Source: an uncultured Bacteroidales bacterium (GTDB taxonomy: Bacteria; Bacteroidota; Bacteroidia; Bacteroidales; UBA932). Taken from it: 32,325 nt of DNA. Where the stretch lies: NCBI GenBank assembly GCA_905233275.1, contig CAJODR010000013.1:1-32325 (forward strand), given 5' to 3'. A program made the position numbers and the translations under genes. Below are positions 8,228 through 16,077 of this stretch, one piece after another (within the stretch, counting starts at the first letter, position 1; every line of letters begins with the position of its first letter). Under the pieces are notes generated by a model. That model had not been told where the DNA came from and searched no databases. It worked only from the letters and a program-made list of their open reading frames with translations.

Positions 8228-9279
8228 CAGACGTAAGCCCCCATTTTCAAGATATTGACTTCACCCTCAGTGAGATAGCGCCATTCGCCTTTCTTGAGGC
8301 CCTTCTTTGTGAGGCCGGCGAAATAGACGCGGTCGAGAGCCTTGACGTCATAGCCGAGCGATTCGAATATGCGGCGGACGATGCGGTTCTTGCCGGAATG
8401 GATCTGGATGCCGAGTTTGCGGTGGTCGGTGGCGTCAACGAATTCTAGCTCGTCGGCTGCGATGAGGCCGTCCTGCAGCTCAATGCCGGCGAGGATCTTA
8501 TCGCGGTCCTCTTCTGTGAGGGCGTGGTCCACGATGACCTGGTAGATTTTCTTTTTGTCGAATGAAGGGTGGGTGAGCTTTTCAGCCATCTCGCCGTCGT
8601 TGGTGAACATGAGGACGCCTGTGGTGCTCTTGTCAAGACGACCTACGGGGAATACCCTCGTCTTGCAGCCGCGAATGAGCTCCATCACGGTCTTTTCGGC
8701 ATGGGGGTCGGAAAGGGTGGTGACATAGCCTTTGGGCTTGTTCATCACGAGGTAGACCTTGTTCTCGCCCTTGAGGCGCTCGCCGTTGAAACGGATGTCG
8801 TCGGTGACGGCGTTGATCTTGGTGCCGAGCTCGGTGATCACTTCACCGTTGACCGTAACTACGCCGGCCTGGATATATGTGTCGGCTTCGCGGCGCGAAC
8901 ATACGCCTGAGGCTGCGATATACTTGTTGAGCCTCATTACGTCGCTGACGGGGAACTTGACGTTGTCGTTGTCAGACAGTTCCTGGGGATTGCGGCGGTT
9001 TTTCTCGATCATGCGGTCGATGCCGCTCTCTTTCTTCTGGTAGGGTTTGCGGGGACCTGCGCTGCGGCTGCCGTAAGGCTTGCGGCCGCCCTGTGACCTG
9101 CCGTATGATTTGCGTTCGCCGTAAGACGGCTTGTCTCCCGACGAATAACTGCGGGACTCGAGGTCCTCGTGCCTGTAGTCCACTCTCTCTGCGCGACTCA
9201 CGTCGCTCCGGCGGGTGAAATGCTGCCTTCCGGACGTGGATCTTCCGGTGCCGTAACCGCCTTTTTTCTTGTTTTCCAT
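8227..9279 (-). CDS. RluB-family 23S rRNA pseudouridine synthase with long basic N-terminal extension
   Basis: 350 residues. An S4 RNA-binding domain (about 113-160, MRLNKYIAASGVCSRREAD) precedes the synthase domain with catalytic Asp216 in GRLDKSTTGVLMF, as in RluB/RluE/RsuA enzymes that isomerise a uridine in rRNA. Residues 1 to about 110 are low complexity, rich in Arg, Lys, Gly, Ser and Tyr, with repeated KPYG/KSYGR-like units. This is probably a disordered RNA-binding tail, as in many Bacteroidetes members. It shares a TGATG overlap with era. Upstream, 48 bases separate it from the TonB-like gene. RluB is the best guess; the exact target uridine is inferred. Confidence 0.88.
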   Translation of the reverse strand: MENKKKGGYGTGRSTSGRQHFTRRSDVSRAERVDYRHEDLESRSYSSGDKPSYGERKSYGRSQGGRKPYGSRSAGPRKPYQKKESGIDRMIEKNRRNPQELSDNDNVKFPVSDVMRLNKYIAASGVCSRREADTYIQAGVVTVNGEVITELGTKINAVTDDIRFNGERLKGENKVYLVMNKPKGYVTTLSDPHAEKTVMELIRGCKTRVFPVGRLDKSTTGVLMFTNDGEMAEKLTHPSFDKKKIYQVIVDHALTEEDRDKILAGIELQDGLIAADELEFVDATDHRKLGIQIHSGKNRIVRRIFESLGYDVKALDRVYFAGLTKKGLKKGEWRYLTEGEVNILKMGAYV

Positions 9280-9302
9280 AATCTATAATAGATGTTTAAA
9301 TC

Positions 9303-9319
9303 GATGACATCACGTCATC
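9303..9319. repeat. Small inverted repeat between the TonB-like gene and the pseudouridine synthase gene
   Basis: GATGAC and GTCATC flank five bases in the 48-base gap. No T-run follows on the minus strand, so a terminator is unlikely. It could be an operator or a processing site in the long minus-strand transcript, or chance. Confidence 0.3.
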
Positions 9320-9327
9320 TTGTCATG

Positions 9328-10113
9328 TTATTGTGTCAGTACGAAAATGTATGTGATCGTGCCTTTCTGTATTTCCTCCGCCCTTGAATCCTTGTTGAAA
9401 CGGGTCTCGTTCTTGGCGGTGTTGAGGATGATGTTCTTTTCCCTGTCCGACAGAATCATGTTTGACTTGGGACTGATGACTGCAGTAAGTACGTTTCCGT
9501 CCCTGTCAACGGTGATGTCCACCACAACGCGGCCCTCTTTCTGTGTTTTGATTTTCGGCGTTCCGAGCCTTTCCGTGCTGCGGCCTTCGACCATCGCCTG
9601 AGCAGTCCCGTCGGCGACGCCGTCGGAGACATTGCCGTCTGCCTGGCCTGAAGACACATTGTCAGATGTGTTTTCGGCGGTGTCGGAGGTCTTGTTGCCG
9701 TCGGGGCGGTGGAGAGCGCCGAAGTTGATGTCGGGATTCTGGATCTCGGTATTGGGCTGGGGAACGTCGGTGTCACCGGTCTCGGTCTGGCGGCCGGCGT
9801 CTGCTTTGTTGGGCTTTGAGTCCGCCTGGATGGGGGAGTCGCTCTGCTTGACGAGTTCGGTTTCCTCTGAGTCGTTGGCCTTTTCTGCCGTCGTTTCCTC
9901 GCCCCAGGGGACAGGATGCTGCTCCTCCTCCTCGACTATTTCGGGGAGGTCCATTTCAAAGTATTCCTTTGCCGGCGGAGGCGGGTCGAGGAATGTCATC
10001 CCGGTGAGGAGCAGGACTACCGCGACGAGGCCATGCACCCCGGCGGTAACGCCTATTCCTGTCCACTCGGACACCTTTCCCTGCCGCTCACGGTCCCGTA
10101 AGAATTCTTTCAT
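9328..10113 (-). CDS. TonB-like energy-transducing protein
   Basis: 261 residues. A short cytoplasmic N-terminus leads to one membrane segment (about residues 17-41, TGIGVTAGVHGLVAVVLLL), a PPPP and acidic stretch, and a long, polar, low-complexity linker rich in Asp, Asn, Thr and Gly. It ends in a TonB-C-like domain of about 80 residues: VVVDITVDRDGNV, then KNETRFN and ITYIFVLTQ. The architecture fits a TonB or TolA-like protein crossing the periplasm to outer-membrane transporters. Placement eight bases after exbD supports this. The linker has less proline than classical TonB. Confidence 0.78.
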   Translation of the reverse strand: MKEFLRDRERQGKVSEWTGIGVTAGVHGLVAVVLLLTGMTFLDPPPPAKEYFEMDLPEIVEEEEQHPVPWGEETTAEKANDSEETELVKQSDSPIQADSKPNKADAGRQTETGDTDVPQPNTEIQNPDINFGALHRPDGNKTSDTAENTSDNVSSGQADGNVSDGVADGTAQAMVEGRSTERLGTPKIKTQKEGRVVVDITVDRDGNVLTAVISPKSNMILSDREKNIILNTAKNETRFNKDSRAEEIQKGTITYIFVLTQ

Positions 10114-10121
10114 GGGGCTGA

Positions 10122-10532
10122 CTACTCTTCGGGTCTTGTGGCCATAATGGCCTTGAAATCATTGCGCTTTGCGATATTCATCAGCTTGACGAGCTCCTTG
10201 ACCGGGGTGTCTTCATCCATCGAGATGGTGAATGTCTTCTCGGTCGAGAGGGCGAGGGTGTCGCGCAGGCGGCTTTCGAGCTCGGCCTCGGGAACGGGCG
10301 TCCTGTTGATGTAATATGTATATGTGTCTTCCGCTTCCTCGGGCTTTACGGCGACGTCGACTACTTTTGGGGCCGTCTCCCTGTTGCTGCTCTTGGGCAG
10401 GTTGAGGTTGAGGGCGTTGGGGTTGACGAAGGTGGAGGTCACGAGGAAGAAGATGAGCAGGGTGAACACGATGTCGGTCATCGACGACATCGAGAATTCA
10501 GCCTTGACTGTCGCTCTTCTCTTAAGTGCCAT
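10122..10532 (-). CDS. exbD: ExbD/TolR family proton-channel subunit
   Basis: 136 residues with one N-terminal membrane helix (MTDIVFTLLIFFLVTS) carrying Asp20, the residue that takes part in proton passage in ExbD/TolR. It is followed by a small periplasmic domain ending in KELVKLMNIAKRNDFKAIMAT. It lies three bases after exbB and eight before the TonB-like gene, so the three form a transport-energising set in the inner membrane. ExbD and TolR are hard to separate by sequence; ExbD is preferred because of the TonB-like partner and because no tolB or pal is seen. Confidence 0.88.
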   Translation of the reverse strand: MALKRRATVKAEFSMSSMTDIVFTLLIFFLVTSTFVNPNALNLNLPKSSNRETAPKVVDVAVKPEEAEDTYTYYINRTPVPEAELESRLRDTLALSTEKTFTISMDEDTPVKELVKLMNIAKRNDFKAIMATRPEE

Positions 10533-10535
10533 GGC

Positions 10536-11207
10536 TTACTGTTCTTCGGGTTCGTGGAGTACAATGTCCATGAAGTCCATCGTGGAGCTTTCCATCTTGT
10601 AGACGAGGTTGGAAATCCTCGAGGACAGCCAGTTGTAGCCAAAATAGGCGATGATACCGACAATAAGGCCCGCCACGGTGGTGAGGAGGGCGGTGTAGAT
10701 ACCGCTGGAGAGGGTCTGGATGTTGAGGCTGTTGCCGGCCTTTTCCATGTCGAAGAATGCCTGGATCATACCGATGACGGTACCGAGGAATCCGATCATG
10801 GGGGCTCCGGTCGCGATGGTCGCGAGGATGGGGAGTCCCTTCTCGAGGCGGGCGACCTCGACGTTGCCTTCGTTTTCGACAGCTGTCTGCATATCCGTCA
10901 TCGGGCGTCCGATGCGGTGGATGCCCTTTTCAATCATGCGGGCGACGGGATTGTCGTATTTTTCGCAGAGGGCGACGGCTGACTTGAACTTGCCTTCGTT
11001 GATGTAGTCGCGGATGTCGTTCATGAAGTTGTCGTCGATCTGGGATGCCTTGCGGATGGTCCACCATTTCTTTGCGATGAGGTAGATGGCGATGATTGAA
11101 AGGAGGAGGAGCACCCACATGAGGATGCCTCCCTGGAGGAACAGGTCGAAGAAGCTCAGGGTCTTCTCCGTTGCGGGCTGCTCAGCAGCAAGAAGCGAGA
11201 AAAACAT
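10536..11207 (-). CDS. exbB: MotA/TolQ/ExbB family proton-channel protein
   Basis: 223 residues with three predicted membrane segments: about residues 30-48 (GGILMWVLLLLSIIAIYLI), 128-150 (the conserved ATGAPMIGFLGTVIGMIQAF) and 165-190 (GIYTALLTTVAGLIVGIIAY). A large cytoplasmic loop lies between the first two. It forms the pentameric channel around ExbD that uses the proton gradient to drive TonB. It is the first gene of the minus-strand run, 60 or so bases after a well-formed promoter. Confidence 0.9.
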   Translation of the reverse strand: MFFSLLAAEQPATEKTLSFFDLFLQGGILMWVLLLLSIIAIYLIAKKWWTIRKASQIDDNFMNDIRDYINEGKFKSAVALCEKYDNPVARMIEKGIHRIGRPMTDMQTAVENEGNVEVARLEKGLPILATIATGAPMIGFLGTVIGMIQAFFDMEKAGNSLNIQTLSSGIYTALLTTVAGLIVGIIAYFGYNWLSSRISNLVYKMESSTMDFMDIVLHEPEEQ

Positions 11208-11270
11208 ATTTTGAAATACTTGATTTTACGTACTTGGGCCTTTCCGGAGGGCCGGTCTCGGCCAATCATG

Positions 11271-11301
11271 CAAAAATAGTGCAAAAAATGCTCATTTCAA
11301 A
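11271..11301 (-). promoter_or_regulatory. Bacteroidetes-type promoter for the exbB operon
   Basis: On the minus strand a TTTG -33 element (complement of 11298-11301) is followed by 19 bases and TATTTTTG (complement of 11271-11278), matching TAnnTTTG. It overlaps the end of truA and leaves a leader of about 60 bases that contains GGCC-rich inverted repeats (about 11236-11263). Confidence 0.65.
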
Positions 11302-12083
11302 GAGCTGTAGCGTATCTTTGACAAAAAAAGCGCGTGTCCGGGGACAGATTCGCCGGCATCCGAGCGTGTGCCGGAAGAAATCAGATCTCCGATCCATGAC
11401 GGATCCTCTTTTCCGCGCCCCACTTCGATGAGCGAACCGACCACCGCCCTCACCATATTCCTCAAAAACCTGTCAGCCGTAATCCTGAAATACCAATACG
11501 TCCTGCCGTCCTGTTCAGGCATGTCGCCTCCCACCTGCCAAAGCCCCGGCGTGTACGGCGCCCAGAATGCCTCAGTGACATCGCAGATGGACGTGACATT
11601 GGATCCACCTGTCTTTTCGAAGCAGCTGAAGTCACGCCGGCCGGGGATGAGGGCCGCGGCTTCATTCATCTTTTCGAAGTCCAGCGGGGCCTTGTAGAGC
11701 CATGAATGACGTGCAACGAACGGATCCTCAGCGGTATGCAGGAAATAGGTATATGAACGTGCCGTGGCATCGAACCTCGCGTGAAAATCCGCGCGCGTCG
11801 GGAAAACGTCGAAAATTACTATTTCACGGGGCGTGATGGCATTTAATTTGTAGATAAAATCCCTCGGCTCGTAAGCGATCGGAGCGTCCGTGTCGAAGTG
11901 CGCGAAGTACTCGAGAGCATTGACACCGGTGTCGGTCCGGCCGGCTCCCACAAGGGTGATTTCTTCCTTGAGAAGAGTCCTCAGAGCGGCCTCGACCGAG
12001 CCCTGGACGGTAGGCTGACCCGGCTGGACCTGCCAGCCCGAAAAAGCCGATCCGTCGTAGGCGAGCGAAATGATGTAACGCAT
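11292..12083 (-). CDS. truA: tRNA pseudouridine synthase A
   Basis: 263 residues. TruA modifies uridines 38-40 in the anticodon stem-loop of many tRNAs. The N-terminal MRYIISLAYDGSAFSGWQ and catalytic Asp51 in GAGRTDTGV are diagnostic. HARFDATARSYTYF and RFLRNMVRAVVG follow in the expected order, and the length is normal. It is transcribed away from moxR and lies directly upstream of exbB on the same strand, whose promoter overlaps its 3' end. Confidence 0.96.
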   Translation of the reverse strand: MRYIISLAYDGSAFSGWQVQPGQPTVQGSVEAALRTLLKEEITLVGAGRTDTGVNALEYFAHFDTDAPIAYEPRDFIYKLNAITPREIVIFDVFPTRADFHARFDATARSYTYFLHTAEDPFVARHSWLYKAPLDFEKMNEAAALIPGRRDFSCFEKTGGSNVTSICDVTEAFWAPYTPGLWQVGGDMPEQDGRTYWYFRITADRFLRNMVRAVVGSLIEVGRGKEDPSWIGDLISSGTRSDAGESVPGHALFLSKIRYSSLK

Positions 12084-12102
12084 AGAAAAGACAATTAGAA
12101 TA

Positions 12103-12110
12103 CAAAAATA
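12103..12110 (-). promoter_or_regulatory. -7 promoter element for truA
   Basis: On the minus strand TATTTTTG (TAnnTTTG) lies 19 bases before the truA ATG. Only a weak TTGG is seen upstream, at a spacing of 22, so the -33 element is poor. No comparable element was found on the plus strand for moxR in this 39-base divergent gap. Confidence 0.5.
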
Positions 12111-12122
12111 ACAATTTTATCG

Positions 12123-13115
12123 ATGGAAAGTTCCAATATCAAGGAATTGAACGAGCGGATCGGTGAGGAAAGTTCATTCGTTGACCTCATCACCCTCGAA
12201 ATGGGCAAGGTCATTGTAGGCCAGAAACACCTAGTGGACAATCTCCTGATCGGCCTCCTCTCCGGAGGACACATCCTTCTCGAAGGCGTCCCGGGACTTG
12301 CGAAAACCCTTGCGATCAACACCCTCTCCCAGACGGTAAACGCAAAGTTCAGCCGCATCCAGTTCACTCCTGACCTTCTCCCCGCCGACCTTACCGGCAC
12401 ACTCATTTATTCGCAGAAGAACGAATCGTTCGAGGTTCACAAGGGCCCCATCTTCGCCAACTTCATCCTCGCAGATGAAATCAACCGAAGCCCGGCAAAA
12501 GTCCAGTCGGCCCTCCTCGAAGCCATGCAGGAGCACCAGGTCACGATAGGTGACAAGACATATCCGCTCCCCGAGCCCTTCCTCGTGATGGCCACCCAGA
12601 ACCCTATCGAGCAGGAAGGTACCTATCCGCTTCCCGAGGCGCAGGTCGACCGTTTCATGCTCAAGGTCGTCGTCGGCTATCCCAAGAAGGACGAAGAGCG
12701 CCAGATTATCCGCATGAACAATGAAGGCGAATTCCCCCGTGCCAACGCCGTGGTCACCCCCGAAGACATCCTTCGCGCCCGCAAGGTAGTCCGCGAAGTC
12801 TACATGGATGAAAAGATCGAGCGCTATATCGTCGACATCGTCTATGCCACCCGCGAGCCCGCGGATTACGGCCTCCAGAACCTCAAGGACCTCATTTCAT
12901 TCGGCGGATCCCCGAGGGCGAGCATCTCGCTCGCAGCGGCAGCCAAGGCCTACGCGTTCATCAAGCGCCGCGGTTACGTGATCCCCGAGGACGTCAGGGC
13001 AGTGGCATTCGAGGTGCTCCGTCACCGTATCGGGCTCACCTATGAGGCTGAGGCAGAGAATGTCACCACCGAGCAGATTGTCGAAAGCGTGATCAATTCC
13101 GTCATAGTGCCGTAA
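12123..13115 (+). CDS. MoxR-family AAA+ ATPase
   Basis: 330 residues. Walker A is GVPGLAKT (55-62) and Walker B ILADEI (115-120), followed by NRSPAKVQSALLEAMQE and the ATQNPIEQEGTYPLPEAQVDRF segment typical of MoxR. The C-terminal lid has SPRASISLAAAAKAYAF. MoxR ATPases act as chaperone-like partners of VWA-domain proteins. Here the gene opens the Bat operon and its TAATG overlaps the DUF58 gene by one base. No Shine-Dalgarno sequence is seen. Confidence 0.93.
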   Translation: MESSNIKELNERIGEESSFVDLITLEMGKVIVGQKHLVDNLLIGLLSGGHILLEGVPGLAKTLAINTLSQTVNAKFSRIQFTPDLLPADLTGTLIYSQKNESFEVHKGPIFANFILADEINRSPAKVQSALLEAMQEHQVTIGDKTYPLPEPFLVMATQNPIEQEGTYPLPEAQVDRFMLKVVVGYPKKDEERQIIRMNNEGEFPRANAVVTPEDILRARKVVREVYMDEKIERYIVDIVYATREPADYGLQNLKDLISFGGSPRASISLAAAAKAYAFIKRRGYVIPEDVRAVAFEVLRHRIGLTYEAEAENVTTEQIVESVINSVIVP

Positions 13116-14008
13116 TGCAGACCAGCCTTACCACATCGGACCTCCTCAAGAAGGTGCGGAAGATCGAGATTCGCACGAAGGCCCTCTCCCATCAGATATT
13201 CGCAGGCGAATACCATTCCGCGTTCAAGGGACGCGGCATGGCGTTCTCCGAAGTGAGGGAGTACCAGTACGGAGACGATGTGCGTGCCATGGACTGGAAC
13301 GTCACCGCCCGTCTCCGCGCCCCGTACGTCAAAGTGTACGAGGAGGAAAGGGAGCTCACCGTGATTCTCCTCATCGACATCAGCCGGAGCGGCCTTTTCG
13401 GCACTTCCGGGATGACCAAGAGGGACCTCGTGGCCGAGCTTTCCGCCGTCCTGTCATTCTCCGCAGGAATCAACAATGACAAGGTGGGCGCGATATTCTT
13501 CAGCGACCATGTCGAGAAGTTCATTCCTCCGGCAAAGGGTAGGAGCCAGATTCTCCGCATCATCCGCGAGATCATCGAGCTCGAGCCGACTTCCGACGGT
13601 ACGGACATCTCGGAGGCGCTCCGCTACCTCTCTGCTGTGCTGAAGAAAAAGTCGACGGCATTTATCCTCTCGGATATGCTGGACGTGGACGCTGAGGGCA
13701 ATCCCCGCTACGAGGAGGCGCTCAAGGTGGCTGCGGGCCGTCACGACCTGTCGGTCATCCGCGTTCACGACCGCCGCGAGGAAGAGATCCCGCGCCTCGG
13801 TGTCGTCCATGTCAAGGACTCTGAGACCGGTGCCACGGCGTGGATCAACACGTCTTCCGGCAGGATGCGTCGCAAGTATTCCGCATGGGCGCAACGTTTC
13901 TCGGAGGCGTCCCTCAAGCTCTGGCGCAAGTACAAGGTGGGGTCTGTCGATATCGCGACGGACGACGACTATGCCGCCCGCCTCAGAACATTCTTCCAGA
14001 AGATCTGA
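13115..14008 (+). CDS. DUF58 domain protein (VWA-like), Bat operon
   Basis: 297 residues, no signal peptide. The hallmark is REYQYGDDVRAMDWNVTAR (about residues 48-66), the DUF58 signature. Next come a VWA-like core with ILLIDISRSG, which gives the DxSxS metal-site pattern, and TAFILSDMLD. These proteins always lie beside MoxR ATPases and are thought to be their partners. The start overlaps the moxR stop by one base, and one base separates it from the next gene. Confidence 0.88.
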   Translation: MQTSLTTSDLLKKVRKIEIRTKALSHQIFAGEYHSAFKGRGMAFSEVREYQYGDDVRAMDWNVTARLRAPYVKVYEEERELTVILLIDISRSGLFGTSGMTKRDLVAELSAVLSFSAGINNDKVGAIFFSDHVEKFIPPAKGRSQILRIIREIIELEPTSDGTDISEALRYLSAVLKKKSTAFILSDMLDVDAEGNPRYEEALKVAAGRHDLSVIRVHDRREEEIPRLGVVHVKDSETGATAWINTSSGRMRRKYSAWAQRFSEASLKLWRKYKVGSVDIATDDDYAARLRTFFQKI

Positions 14009-14009
14009 C

Positions 14010-15086
14010 ATGAGAATTGTCTTCAAACATATAGCCCTGACAGCGCTGGCGGTCATCGTGGCCGCTTGCTCGGGAAAGGAGGAAACTCAGCCTGAAGAGC
14101 AGCCCGTAAGGGAAGGCCCCGGCAGGGTGTTCCTCGCCCCGGAGACCCTCAGGGATTCGATCCTCGTGGGTGACAGGGTGCAGTACGGGGTGGAGCTTTA
14201 TTCCCTCGAAAAAGGCACAGTCGTGGTGATGCCGCTCGTGGAGCCGATGAAGGAGCTTCGCGACAGCGTCCTCGCCCTTACTCCATGGGTCAGCGACACG
14301 CTGCGAGTCAATCCTGACGGCACGTTCGACATGAAGGAGACGATAGTTGTCACCGCATTCGACAGGGGCGATTTCGCACTTCCGGCACTCGAGCCGGTGC
14401 TCTCACTTCCTGGAGGAGGCGCTGATACTCTCAAGTTTGAAGGTGCGGTGCTGCCGATGAGGGACCCGGCGCTTGACCCCAAGGTGTTCAAAGAGACTCC
14501 GGAAGGTGCCCAGCAGCAGGGGCCGGACATGAACGGTTATGATATCAAGGATGCCATAGATGCCGCGATTGAGTCCGATGAGGACGAAGCAGCGGCCGCT
14601 GCGGCCCGTCGCCACCGGATAATGTCCATCATTCTTCTCTGTCTCGCAGCGTTAGTGGTCCTGGCGCTTGTGGCCTGGATTATCGTGAGGCGTTATCTTG
14701 AGAAGAAACGCCGCGCAGTGATTCTCTCCCCGAGGGAGGAGGCTCTCGGCCGCCTTGCCACGCTGGAAGACAGGTCGCACTGGTCACATGACAAGCAGAA
14801 GGCTTTCTATTCCGGCGTTACCGATACCCTTAAGAATTATATGGACCGCAGTTTCGGCATCGACGCTCCCGAGATGACCACCGACGAAGTGCTGGTGGCG
14901 CTCAGCGGATGCGGTCTTCCGAAGGAGCAGATCGAACCGGTAGGGGAGTTGTTCCGGCTTGCCGACTATGTCAAATTCGCCCGTTACCGGGCTAATGATA
15001 TCGAAAACGCGGCCGTGGTCCCTGCCGCCAGGGCATTCGTCGAGGCGACGTCCCAGCCGGAAGCTGAAAAGGAGGTGAAGCAATGA
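14010..15086 (+). CDS. Bat-operon membrane lipoprotein with a BatD-like C-terminal domain
   Basis: 358 residues from the ATG one base after the DUF58 stop. An upstream in-frame start near 13800 is possible but would lie inside the DUF58 gene, and the chosen start gives a clean signal sequence with a lipobox (LAVIVAAC, lipid Cys near residue 20). After an exported, beta-rich region comes an acidic and Ala-rich linker, a membrane helix around residues 207-230 (ILLCLAALVVLALVAWIIV) and a cytoplasmic domain with FYSGVTDTLKNYMDR and DYVKFARYR. The last domain resembles the cytoplasmic C-terminus of BatD in the same operon. Its function is unknown. The ATGA overlap with batA points to tight co-expression. 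Confidence 0.8.
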   Translation: MRIVFKHIALTALAVIVAACSGKEETQPEEQPVREGPGRVFLAPETLRDSILVGDRVQYGVELYSLEKGTVVVMPLVEPMKELRDSVLALTPWVSDTLRVNPDGTFDMKETIVVTAFDRGDFALPALEPVLSLPGGGADTLKFEGAVLPMRDPALDPKVFKETPEGAQQQGPDMNGYDIKDAIDAAIESDEDEAAAAAARRHRIMSIILLCLAALVVLALVAWIIVRRYLEKKRRAVILSPREEALGRLATLEDRSHWSHDKQKAFYSGVTDTLKNYMDRSFGIDAPEMTTDEVLVALSGCGLPKEQIEPVGELFRLADYVKFARYRANDIENAAVVPAARAFVEATSQPEAEKEVKQ

Positions 15087-16072
15087 CGATGGTTCATCCA
15101 CACGCCCTCTGGCTGTTTGCCGTGCCGGTGCTTCTCCTCGCGCTTTACGTGTGGAGGGAACTGAGGCATCGCAGGCCCCACATGAGGGTCTCGATGATTG
15201 CGCCCTGGATGACCGGCCGGAGCAGGCTGTATTCGATCCTGAGGCACATCCCGTTCGCACTTTCGATAGCGGCGCTCTGCCTTCTAGTCGTCGCACTGGC
15301 GCGCCCGAGAAGTGAGACCGAGCTCGTTACCACCGAGGCTGAGGGTATCGACATAGTATTCGCCATGGACGTGTCTTCGAGTATGCTGGCGCGCGATTTC
15401 GAGCCCAACCGTCTCGAGGCCGCCAAGCAGATTGCAGTCGAATTCATCTCCAAGCGCACCTCCGACAGGATGGGCATCACCCTGTTCGCGGGAGAGAGCT
15501 ACACCCTCTGCCCGATGACGACCGACAAGACCACCCTCGTCGACATGATGTCCTCAATCCAGGTGGGACTCATCGACGACGGTACCGCGATCGGCAACGG
15601 TCTCGCCACCGCAATCAATGCCCTGCAGGGCTCCGACGCCGTTTCCAAGGTCGTGATCCTCCTCACCGACGGCGTCAACAACACCGGTGAGATCACCCCC
15701 GAAATGGCCGCCGAGATATGCGGCGACCGCAGTATCAAGGTATACACCATCGGCGTCGGTTCCAACGGCATGGCCGCCTATCCCGTCATGACCCCCTGGG
15801 GCGAGGAATACCGCATGATGCCCGTCGAAATCGACGAAGCCGTCCTCAAAAAGATAGCCTCCGCAACCGGAGGCGAATACTTCCGCGCCACCGACAACAC
15901 CAAGCTCAGCTTCATCTTCGACGAGATCGACCGTCTCGAGAAGACCCGCGTGCTGATGACCGACAGGAGCATCCATTACGATGAGATGTTCCCGAAGCTC
16001 GGACTCCTTGCGATGCTGCTGCTTCTCGGTGCCTGCCTTCTCAGAATGCTGTTTTTCAAAGCCACACCTTAA
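15083..16072 (+). CDS. batA: BatA, VWA-domain membrane protein
   Basis: 329 residues. Two N-terminal membrane segments (about 8-24 and 56-75) precede a von Willebrand A domain with a complete MIDAS: DVSSS at 96-100, a conserved Thr region near DKTTL, and LTDGVNNTGE. A last membrane helix lies near the C-terminus (LGLLAMLLLLGACLLRML). In Bacteroides the bat genes are linked to aerotolerance. The domain faces the periplasm or cytoplasm depending on topology, which the sequence does not settle. It overlaps the preceding lipoprotein gene by four bases. Confidence 0.9.
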   Translation: MTMVHPHALWLFAVPVLLLALYVWRELRHRRPHMRVSMIAPWMTGRSRLYSILRHIPFALSIAALCLLVVALARPRSETELVTTEAEGIDIVFAMDVSSSMLARDFEPNRLEAAKQIAVEFISKRTSDRMGITLFAGESYTLCPMTTDKTTLVDMMSSIQVGLIDDGTAIGNGLATAINALQGSDAVSKVVILLTDGVNNTGEITPEMAAEICGDRSIKVYTIGVGSNGMAAYPVMTPWGEEYRMMPVEIDEAVLKKIASATGGEYFRATDNTKLSFIFDEIDRLEKTRVLMTDRSIHYDEMFPKLGLLAMLLLLGACLLRMLFFKATP

Positions 16073-16077
16073 CCGCC

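Noticed and set aside
9303..9319. Terminator after the TonB-like gene
   Set aside because: The stem is only six base pairs and no T-run follows; kept only as a low-confidence inverted repeat.
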